30,830 bases of DNA from an uncultured Rikenellaceae bacterium. GTDB lineage: Bacteria > Bacteroidota > Bacteroidia > Bacteroidales > Rikenellaceae. Positions 25,221-30,830 of this stretch are shown here, in pieces; the first letter of the stretch is position 1; the number at the start of each line of letters is the position of its first letter. The notes under the pieces are model-generated. The model searched no databases. It saw nothing but the letters and a program-made list of their open reading frames with translations, and had not been told where the DNA came from. The stretch is taken from the NCBI GenBank assembly GCA_947054185.1, contig CAMRVW010000004.1, positions 1 to 30,830 of the forward strand, written 5' to 3'. The translations under genes and the position numbers were made by a program.

Positions 25221-25976
25221 ATGTCCCGTTATTTTTTGGAACTTTCATATCGCGGCACCCTCTTCAACGGCTGGCAGACACAAACGGACGGCGGCTCCGT
25301 TCAGCAGGAGGTCGAGCGGGCCCTGTCGGCCTTGCTGCGCGCAGACACCCCCGTTGTGGGAGCGGGACGCACCGACAGCGGTGTACACGCCTCGTTTTAC
25401 GTGCTTCACTTCGACACCGACAACGACGCCAAGGTATCGTCTCCCGACTTTGTCTATCACCTCAACTGCGTGTTGTGCCACGACGTCTCGGCCCTGAGGG
25501 TCTATAGAGTGAACGACAAGGCCCACGCCCGCTTCGACGCCATATCGCGCCAATACAAATACTATATATGCACCGCCAAAAACCCGTTCATGCGCGGCAT
25601 AACCACCTTTTACCGCGGGCCTCTCGACATTGAGCTCATGAACACGGCGGCCCGAACGCTGCTGCACACCAGCGACTTCACCAGCTTCGCCAAGCTCGGT
25701 TCAGACAACAAGACCAACCTGTGCCGCGTCACCGAGGCCCGCTGGCGTCGTTCGGGCGACATTGTGCTCTTCACCATCACGGCCGACCGCTTCTTGCGCA
25801 ACATGGTGCGTTCCATCGTGGGCACACTGCTCGATGTGGGACGCGGCAAGCTGACACCGGAGGGTTTCGCCCGCATCATAGAACGACGCGACCGATGCGC
25901 CGCAGGCACCTCGGCACCGGCAGAGGGGCTGTATCTGAGCGACATACGTTACAACAAAACACAAGTCATGCCATGA
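25221..25976 (+). CDS. truA: tRNA pseudouridine(38-40) synthase
   Basis: Isomerises uridine 38-40 in the anticodon arm of many tRNAs. The 251-aa protein has the catalytic Asp52 in GAGRTDSGVHA, the ELSYRGTLFNGWQTQ N-terminus, and the downstream FDAISRQYKYYI and RFLRNMVRSIVGTLLDVGRGKLTPE typical of TruA. Length is normal. Its promoter is the palindrome just upstream. Its stop overlaps the next ATG by 4 nt (ATGA), so translation of the following FAH-family gene is likely coupled. Confidence 0.96.
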   Translation: MSRYFLELSYRGTLFNGWQTQTDGGSVQQEVERALSALLRADTPVVGAGRTDSGVHASFYVLHFDTDNDAKVSSPDFVYHLNCVLCHDVSALRVYRVNDKAHARFDAISRQYKYYICTAKNPFMRGITTFYRGPLDIELMNTAARTLLHTSDFTSFAKLGSDNKTNLCRVTEARWRRSGDIVLFTITADRFLRNMVRSIVGTLLDVGRGKLTPEGFARIIERRDRCAAGTSAPAEGLYLSDIRYNKTQVMP

Positions 25977-26593
25977 AGATAATATGTATCGGTCAAAACT
26001 ATAAGGCCCACAACGCCGAAATGGCCCGCAGCGAGCAACCCTCAGAGCCTGTCTTCTTCCTCAAACCAGACACGGCACTGCTGCGTAACAACGACCCGTT
26101 TTACATACCCTCGTTCACCGACGAATGCCATTATGAAGCCGAGCTGGCAGTCAAGATAAACCGTGTGGTCAAGGCCATTGACGAACGTTTCGCCCGCCGC
26201 TGTTACGACGAGGTGGCCGTTGGCATCGACTTCACCGCCCGCGACCGTCAACGCCAATGCAAGGCCGCCGGGCTGCCGTGGGAGATATGCAAGGCTTTCG
26301 ACAAATCGACCCCCGTGCCCAACAGCTTCTTAAGGCTCGATGAACTGGGCGGCGACATAAACAACCTCCGTTTCGCCCTCGACATCAACGGACAAAGGGC
26401 ACAAGAGGGCTTCTCGGGCGACATGATCTTCCCGGTCGACAAGATAATATCATACGTCTCGCACTTTGTCACGCTTAAGATAGGCGACATAATCTTAACG
26501 GGCACTCCGGCAGGTGTCGGCCCGGTAAAGATAGGCGACATGCTCACCGCCTCTCTCGAAGGCCATGTGATGCTCGATTTCGAGGTGAGGTGA
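25973..26593 (+). CDS. Fumarylacetoacetate hydrolase-family protein
   Basis: A 206-aa member of the FAH family, whose metal-dependent enzymes cleave or decarboxylate 2,4-dioxo acids (for example acylpyruvases and oxaloacetate decarboxylases). The start MKIICIGQNYKAHNAEM, the metal-binding ECHYEAELAVKI, VGIDFTARDRQRQCKAAGLPW, and the C-terminal GDIILTGTPAGVGPVKIGD are characteristic. The size matches small stand-alone enzymes of the YcgM/FAHD1 type. The start overlaps the truA stop by 4 nt. Exact substrate unknown. Confidence 0.9.
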   Translation: MKIICIGQNYKAHNAEMARSEQPSEPVFFLKPDTALLRNNDPFYIPSFTDECHYEAELAVKINRVVKAIDERFARRCYDEVAVGIDFTARDRQRQCKAAGLPWEICKAFDKSTPVPNSFLRLDELGGDINNLRFALDINGQRAQEGFSGDMIFPVDKIISYVSHFVTLKIGDIILTGTPAGVGPVKIGDMLTASLEGHVMLDFEVR

Positions 26594-26708
26594 CAGGGCC
26601 AACGCCTTTCAAAAAGCACACGTAAGGCAAGATAGCGACAATCACCAAGCCCACGACACAAAAAAGACGACACAACCGTTACGAAATAAAACTAAAAAAG
26701 ATAAAGCC

Positions 26709-27902
26709 ATGTTTACCAACGTAAAAGTAAGCGACAGAATTTACCACTTGGGCGTCAACGATCGCCGCAAACACCTGTTTGAAAACCTGTGGCCGTTACC
26801 TAACGGCGTGGCATACAACAGTTACCTCATAGTTGACGACAAGACCGCCCTGATGGACACCATAGAGATGGGCTCCGACAGAAACTTCATATCGTCCGTC
26901 GAACGGCTGCTCGGCGGCAAAGAGCTCGACTATCTTGTAATCAACCACATGGAGCCCGACCACTCGGGCGAGATAGACGCCGTAATAACCAGATGGCCCA
27001 ACGTGCGCATCGTCGGCAACGCCAAGACATTCGGCATTCTGAAAAACTATTACAGTCACAACGCCGACTCTATAATAGAGGTGAAAGACGGCGACACCCT
27101 CTCGCTGGGTCACCACTGCCTGAAGTTCGTACTCACTCCGTGGGTGCACTGGCCCGAGACCATGATGTCTTACGACCTCACCGAAAGCATACTATTCTCG
27201 GCCGATGCTTTCGGCTCGTTCGGCACCCTCGACGGCGGCATATTCGACGACGAGATAAACTTCGACTATTACATAGACGACATGCGCCGTTATTACTCCA
27301 ACATAGTGGGCAAATACGGAGGCATGGTGCAGAAGGCATACGCCAAGCTCGATGGCGTCGACGTGAAGACCATATGCCCTCTTCACGGCCCCATCTGGCG
27401 CACCGACCCCGGTCGCGTACTGGCCCTATATGACAAATGGAGCCGTCAGGAGTCTGACAAGGCCGTGGTGGTCATATTCGCATCGATGTATGGCAACACC
27501 GAGCTTATGGCCGATTACATAGCACGTCGCATCTGCGAAGCCGGCGTCAAAGACATACGCGTATATGACGCATCCAAAACCCACCCCTCATATCTCATAA
27601 GCGAGGTGTGGCGCGCCCGCGGCCTGGTATTGGGCAGCTGCGCATACAACGGATACATGCACCCCTCCATGGAGCGCCTGACCACCGAACTGACACATTA
27701 CGGTATCAAAGACAAGGTGCTCGGCCTGTTCGGCTCTTACAGTTGGAACGGCGGCGGCGTACGCAACCTCAAATGCTTCGCCGAGACCGCCTCGCTCCCT
27801 CTTGTGGCCGAAGCTGTCGACATGCCCGGCAAACCCGATGCCGATAAACTGGCCGCATGCGACGCCATGGCAGCAGCAGTGGCGGCAGCAGTGCTGGAAT
27901 AA
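26709..27902 (+). CDS. Flavodiiron protein (FprA-type)
   Basis: Cytoplasmic O2- and/or NO-reducing enzyme of anaerobes. The 397-aa protein has the two expected domains: a metallo-beta-lactamase-like N-terminal domain with the complete diiron ligand set H80-x-E82-x-D84-H85, H147, D166 and H226, and a C-terminal flavodoxin domain with the FMN loop SMYGNTELMA (259-268) and GSYSWNGGGVRN. No rubredoxin domain is fused. It starts 115 nt after the FAH-family gene, and the FlK-like thioesterase follows by 28 nt. No consensus promoter is obvious in the A/C-rich gap. Electron donor and preferred oxidant are not determined by sequence. Confidence 0.95.
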   Translation: MFTNVKVSDRIYHLGVNDRRKHLFENLWPLPNGVAYNSYLIVDDKTALMDTIEMGSDRNFISSVERLLGGKELDYLVINHMEPDHSGEIDAVITRWPNVRIVGNAKTFGILKNYYSHNADSIIEVKDGDTLSLGHHCLKFVLTPWVHWPETMMSYDLTESILFSADAFGSFGTLDGGIFDDEINFDYYIDDMRRYYSNIVGKYGGMVQKAYAKLDGVDVKTICPLHGPIWRTDPGRVLALYDKWSRQESDKAVVVIFASMYGNTELMADYIARRICEAGVKDIRVYDASKTHPSYLISEVWRARGLVLGSCAYNGYMHPSMERLTTELTHYGIKDKVLGLFGSYSWNGGGVRNLKCFAETASLPLVAEAVDMPGKPDADKLAACDAMAAAVAAAVLE

Positions 27903-27930
27903 CATCCCCTGACAACACAACAGACTAACC

Positions 27931-28329
27931 ATGAAAGAGATAACAACAGGCCTTACTCACACCTCCACCGTCACGGTCACGCACGATCTGACGGCGGAGG
28001 CAATGGGCTCGGGAGACATGCCCGTATTTGCCACCCCCGCAATGGTCGCGCTCATGGAGAATGCCGCCATGCTCGCCGTGGCACCCGCACTGGGCGACGA
28101 ACTGACCACGGTGGGAGGCCGCATCGACGCCTCGCACCTCAAAGCCTCGCCACAGGGCGCCGCCATATCGGCACACGCCACCCTCACAGCCATAGAGGGC
28201 AAGAAACTGTCTTTCGAGATAGTGGCACAAGAGGGCGACACGATAATAGGCAAGGCCACCCATCTGCGCTTTGTCGTCGAGCGCGAGAGGTTTCTCAAAA
28301 ACACCACCGCCGGGACCGCCGCAAAATAA
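27931..28329 (+). CDS. FlK-like hot-dog thioesterase
   Basis: A 132-aa single hot-dog protein similar to fluoroacetyl-CoA thioesterase FlK. Candidate catalytic residues are T35 and E43 in FATPAMVALMENA and H69 in GRIDASHLKAS. Their spacings of 8 and 26 residues equal those I recall for the FlK triad (T42, E50, H76). Natural substrates of such proteins outside Streptomyces are unknown, and activity on fluorinated compounds should not be assumed. It lies 28 nt after the flavodiiron gene and probably shares its transcript. Confidence 0.85.
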   Translation: MKEITTGLTHTSTVTVTHDLTAEAMGSGDMPVFATPAMVALMENAAMLAVAPALGDELTTVGGRIDASHLKASPQGAAISAHATLTAIEGKKLSFEIVAQEGDTIIGKATHLRFVVERERFLKNTTAGTAAK

Positions 28330-28436
28330 TGCGTGGCAAACCGGGCAGACGACAACCGCATAAAACAACCCGTGCGGAACACCCGACGAAACGACCGACA
28401 CCAACCGTCCGCACAACAACACCTTGCAGTCAACGT

Positions 28437-28471
28437 ATCTGCAAACGACTATAACCGAACTTATTGCAGAT
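28437..28471. promoter_or_regulatory. Inverted repeat upstream of the M64 peptidase gene
   Basis: ATCTGCAA (28437-28444) and TTGCAGAT (28464-28471) are perfect arms with a 19-nt loop, ending 32 nt before the ATG at 28504. It may be an operator or a leader hairpin. No TAnnTTTG box was found here. Confidence 0.35.
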
Positions 28472-28503
28472 GCCTGACGGCGCAAATCACATCGACACAC
28501 AAC

Positions 28504-29793
28504 ATGAAAAAGCTGCTTTTGCTCATAATGTCGGCAGTGATCGTCTCACCGCTCAATGCCGCCGAAAAAGAACCCTCACGCTTCGACCGCTTCTTCACCG
28601 AGGGCACCATGCGCATCAACCTGCAACACTGCGGTGATGCCACCTCTGAGGAGTACTTCCTTGAAGACATAGTACGCGATTCTTATTGGGGCGGATCGAA
28701 AAAATACCTCATAGACACTCTCGGTTACGGATTCCAACACCTGCGTGTCTATGATGCGGCAACAGATTCGCTCATATACTCACGCGGATATTGCACCATC
28801 TTCAACGAATGGCAGGCCACTCCGCAGGCGCAGACAACACGTAAAAGTTATCCCGAGAGCGTCATCCTGCCATACCCCAAGGCCGCGGTGCGCGTCGAGA
28901 TAACAGCCCGCGACAAAAGCCGCAACGAAAAGCGCATATTCAGCCACACGATAGACCCGTCAGACTATCAGATAGTGCGTCCGCAAGAGCGATACGAGAC
29001 TTTCGACGTCATCTATAACCGCCCCAGCGACAAAGCCATAGACATCGCCATACTGAGCGAGGGTTACACCGCCGACCAAAAAGAGCTCTTCGAGCAGAAC
29101 TGCCGCGAGTTTGCCGAGGCAATACTCTCGTTCTCGCCGTTCAAGGAAAACCGACGCCGCTTCAACTTCCGCGCCGTGTGGGTGCCGTCAAAGGAGAGTG
29201 GCGTGAGCATGCCGGGCGAGAATTACTGGCGCAACACCGCCTTAGGCGCACGTTTTTACACCTTTTACAGCGAGCGTTACCAGATAGTCAACGACTTCCG
29301 GCGTGTGCGTCAGGTGGCCGCCGCCGTGCCTTACGACTATATCTATATACTCAGCAACTCGCAAAAATATGGCGGTGGCGGCATATACAACTTTTACGGC
29401 ATAAGCTCGGCAGCCGACCCGTCAAACCACCTCAAGGTGTACGTACATGAGTTTGCCCACCTCTTCATGGGCCTGGCCGACGAATATGTCGGAGGCGCCG
29501 AAGAGGGTCTTTACGACCTTAGCGTGGAGCCGTGGGAAGAGAATATCACCACCCTCAAAGAGTTCGACAAAAAGGCCTGGAGCCGCATGATAGACGACAA
29601 GACCCCTGTGCCCACCCCCGCAGAAAAGCGATATGAAAACACTCTGGGCGTATTCGAGGGCGGCGGATACAACGAAAAAGGCATCTATCGGCCGGCCATG
29701 AAGTGCCTCATGAACAGCTTCGGCGGCGTGGAGGAGTTCTGTCCCGTATGCAAGGCGGCCTTAAGCAAAACCATCCGTACGCTGTCGGAATAA
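28504..29793 (+). CDS. Secreted M64-family metallopeptidase (IgA-peptidase-like)
   Basis: A 429-aa exported zinc peptidase. The start ATG 28504 gives a clear signal peptide (MKKLLLLIMSAVIVSPLNA, cut before AEKEPSRFDRFF). An M64 N-terminal domain follows, then the catalytic domain with HEFAHLFMGLADEY: zinc ligands H315 and H319, the general-base E316, and a third acidic ligand in GLADE. The founding family member, from Clostridium ramosum, cleaves IgA, but gut Bacteroidales carry many M64 proteins of unknown target, so an IgA activity cannot be assumed. The protein stands apart from the upstream thioesterase by 174 nt. Confidence 0.92.
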   Translation: MKKLLLLIMSAVIVSPLNAAEKEPSRFDRFFTEGTMRINLQHCGDATSEEYFLEDIVRDSYWGGSKKYLIDTLGYGFQHLRVYDAATDSLIYSRGYCTIFNEWQATPQAQTTRKSYPESVILPYPKAAVRVEITARDKSRNEKRIFSHTIDPSDYQIVRPQERYETFDVIYNRPSDKAIDIAILSEGYTADQKELFEQNCREFAEAILSFSPFKENRRRFNFRAVWVPSKESGVSMPGENYWRNTALGARFYTFYSERYQIVNDFRRVRQVAAAVPYDYIYILSNSQKYGGGGIYNFYGISSAADPSNHLKVYVHEFAHLFMGLADEYVGGAEEGLYDLSVEPWEENITTLKEFDKKAWSRMIDDKTPVPTPAEKRYENTLGVFEGGGYNEKGIYRPAMKCLMNSFGGVEEFCPVCKAALSKTIRTLSE

Positions 29794-29837
29794 CAGCCCC
29801 CATGCTTACAGGTTCCGGCTCCTCGTCGATTTGATGC

Positions 29838-29847
29838 CACTATAGTG
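29838..29847. repeat. 10-bp palindrome downstream of the M64 gene
   Basis: CACTATAGTG, a perfect palindrome 44 nt after the M64 stop, within a 151-nt intergenic region that also holds the promoter of the HTH gene. It could be a protein-binding site; nothing else supports that. Confidence 0.25.
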
Positions 29848-29892
29848 CGGGCTGCGTTACTTACACCTCGGACGGTTTGCAAAATCGAAATA

Positions 29893-29923
29893 TTTGTATT
29901 ATTTTTAATGCAACATTATTTTG
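29893..29923 (+). promoter_or_regulatory. Promoter of the small HTH gene
   Basis: TTTG at 29893-29896, a 19-nt spacer and TTATTTTG at 29916-29923 (one mismatch from TAnnTTTG). The predicted leader to ATG 29945 is about 15 nt. This placement also argues against the upstream start at 29921, which lies inside the -7 box. Confidence 0.65.
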
Positions 29924-29944
29924 ATTAAAATAAAACGAACAGCC

Positions 29945-30190
29945 ATGGAACTCATATCATTCAACGAATTGCGCCGCATCAAAAACAGCCTGCCTCCGGG
30001 AAGCACCGAGCGCATTGCCCGAGAGCTTAACATCGACGCAGAGACCGTTCGCAACTATTTCGGCGGCACCAACTATAAAGACGGCCACTCGGTGGGCCTG
30101 CACATAGAAAAAGGACCTGACGGAGGCCTCGTCAAAATAGACGATCCCACCATCCTTAACTGCGCCAAACGCATCTTAGGCGAGATGTGA
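29945..30190 (+). CDS. Small helix-turn-helix-like DNA-binding protein
   Basis: An 81-aa protein of a kind often annotated as DNA-binding in Bacteroidales. The N-terminal half reads as an HTH: FNELRRIKNSLPPGSTERIARELNIDAETVRNYFGG (second helix IARELN, recognition helix AETVRNYFG). A short beta-rich tail follows (GLHIEKGPDGGLVKIDD). No partner or regulon is evident; single-gene transcription from the promoter above is likely. A possible G-C-rich terminator lies about 70 nt downstream. Confidence 0.75.
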   Translation: MELISFNELRRIKNSLPPGSTERIARELNIDAETVRNYFGGTNYKDGHSVGLHIEKGPDGGLVKIDDPTILNCAKRILGEM

Positions 30191-30237
30191 CCAATGTTTT
30201 GATTGGCTATAACTGCCTCCGGCGGCCCTTCCGGGGG

Positions 30238-30280
30238 AGGGGTCACGGAGGGGTCTCGGCCCCCCCTTTTGAGATTTTTG
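30238..30280 (+). terminator. Possible GC-rich terminator after the HTH gene
   Basis: A run of G-tracts (GGGGTCACGGAGGGG) can pair with CCCCCCC just before TTTT at 30267-30270. Pairing register is ambiguous because of the homopolymers, so only the general terminator-like character is claimed. Confidence 0.4.
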
Positions 30281-30303
30281 AGGACAGACTAAGGTACAAG
30301 TAC

Positions 30304-30358
30304 AAAAACAGGAGTAAAGGTGTTGCGACCGTGGTCTCACACCTTTACTCCTGTTTTT
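30304..30358. terminator. 20-bp perfect hairpin (strong bidirectional terminator candidate)
   Basis: Arms 30304-30323 and 30339-30358 are exact reverse complements with a 15-nt loop. The left arm begins AAAAACAGG and the right arm ends CCTGTTTTT, so each strand exits into a T-run. It is the strongest single hairpin in the window and could end transcripts from both sides. Confidence 0.65.
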
Positions 30359-30802
30359 CGTTTTCAGCCCTGAGGCTGAATGCCTAAAGGATATCAAACA
30401 TGGGCCACGACCGCTTGCGGAAAGGTGTGGAAGACATGGCGGCAGACAAAAGTGGGACAATGACGGCAAAACATAAAGGAACACCCCGCCGCCACTTGTC
30501 CCTTTAGTCCCGGCAGGCACGGTCTGAGTGTAATGAAACCGAAAACTATTCCTTATCCTCGGCATAACGAAGTGACGCCGTAATCACAAATTCCTTGTGA
30601 ACGGGCCGATGAACAAGGCCCGAGCGGCCCGGAGCCTCCCCCTAACGGAGGGCCGTACTCCGATAAGCAATATATGCCGCAGTGAATTAGGCGGAGGAAG
30701 TGAAACGCCTGACTTTCCCGCCTCTGCTCTCCGCAGGCCCCGTCCCGCTCTCCATCACGCCCAAAGCACGTCATCTCACGCAACCCGCCCCGGCAGGCTA
30801 TC

Positions 30803-30822
30803 AAAAAGGTGTCCGTGACACC
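30803..30822 (-). terminator. Intrinsic terminator on the minus strand at the window edge
   Basis: On the minus strand: GGTGTC, ACG loop, GACACC, TTTTT. A perfect 6-bp stem with a T5 tail. It would end a minus-strand gene located just beyond the right edge of the window. Confidence 0.5.
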
Positions 30823-30830
30823 CAAAGTAT

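Larger units (their letters stand above)
30191..30830. other. Structured, apparently non-coding right end; possible accessory-element edge
   Basis: No open frame here looks like a real protein: the longest are rich in Arg, Pro, Cys and Ser and overlap one another on both strands. The stretch carries several palindromes: CCAAT/ATTGG near 30192-30205, the 20-bp hairpin at 30304-30358, CGGGCC/GGCCCG at 30602-30622, and the terminator at 30803-30822. The base composition changes from the A/C-rich spacers to its left. It may be an untranslated or integration-associated region of a mobile element lying to the right, but no integrase, att site or transposase is visible. Confidence 0.35.

Noticed and set aside
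28329..28454. A 41-codon ORF whose ATG overlaps the FlK-like thioesterase stop (TAATG)
   Set aside because: The product is a low-complexity Arg/Thr/Pro peptide and the composition equals that of the surrounding A/C-rich spacer; it ends in the inverted repeat before the M64 gene. The overlap alone is not enough.
30176..30565. 129-codon minus-strand ORF over the end of the HTH gene and the 20-bp hairpin
   Set aside because: It overlaps the HTH gene's 3' end and spans a strong hairpin; the residue pattern looks like translated non-coding DNA.
30597..30818. A 73-codon plus-strand ORF and an overlapping 90-codon minus-strand ORF at the right end
   Set aside because: Both are rich in Arg, Ser, Pro and Cys, overlap each other, and have no recognisable fold. 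The terminator-like hairpin at 30803-30822 runs through them.
1..30830. Search for CRISPR arrays, tRNA or rRNA genes, insertion sequences, phage genes and defence systems
   Set aside because: No spaced direct repeats, no TpsiC-like GGTTCGA motif in a cloverleaf context, and no transposase, integrase or nuclease-helicase genes were seen. Subtle RNA genes could be missed without a covariance-model search.

Overview
The window looks like chromosomal DNA from a member of the order Bacteroidales; the family cannot be fixed from the sequence alone. Three lines of evidence support this. Several genes are preceded by the Bacteroidetes -33/-7 promoter (TTTG, 17-20 nt, TAnnTTTG) with very short leaders. 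Shine-Dalgarno sites are almost absent, with one conspicuous exception before the UPF0306-like gene. The gene families are also typical: a long type I signal peptidase, an 81-aa HTH protein, an M64 peptidase, a bacterial acyl-ACP thioesterase and a GH2 beta-galactosidase. Most coding DNA is GC-rich with strong G/C third positions.

Layout, left to right. (1) 1-5170, + strand: tex, a UbiA-type prenyltransferase, then glyA with its own consensus promoter, followed 3 nt later by an acyl-ACP thioesterase. (2) 5170-7470: stem-loop terminators between convergent units, then on the minus strand a small GNAT protein and the overlapping pair aroB-nth driven by a perfect consensus promoter. (3) 7480-11000: a more AT-rich island holding a small P-loop kinase-like gene (+) and a secreted GH2 beta-galactosidase (-) whose reading frame is broken near the N-terminus. 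(4) 11064-15898, + strand: typA/bipA and leuS, separated by a 34-bp-arm dyad. (5) 16095-19970, + strand: a tightly packed run of yitT-like transporter, M23 endopeptidase, UPF0306-like flavin-binding protein, a possible 33-codon ORF and an NAD(P)-dependent epimerase. (6) 20199-25170, minus strand: lepA, a comB-like phosphatase, lepB and dapB. (7) 25221-30190, + strand: truA overlapping a fumarylacetoacetate-hydrolase-family gene, flavodiiron protein plus FlK-like thioesterase, a secreted M64 peptidase, and a small HTH protein. (8) 30191-30830: a structured stretch with no convincing gene, containing a 20-bp perfect hairpin and a minus-strand terminator, possibly the edge of an accessory element.

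Functionally the window is mainly housekeeping: translation (typA, leuS, lepA, truA), one-carbon metabolism (glyA), shikimate and lysine/diaminopimelate synthesis (aroB, dapB), DNA repair (nth), protein export (lepB), wall turnover (M23) and O2/NO detoxification (flavodiiron protein). I found no phage, CRISPR, tRNA, rRNA or defence system. The less ordinary signals are in the intergenic DNA: palindromic promoters, long dyads, a strand-biased A/C composition, the possible micro-ORF and the right-hand end.
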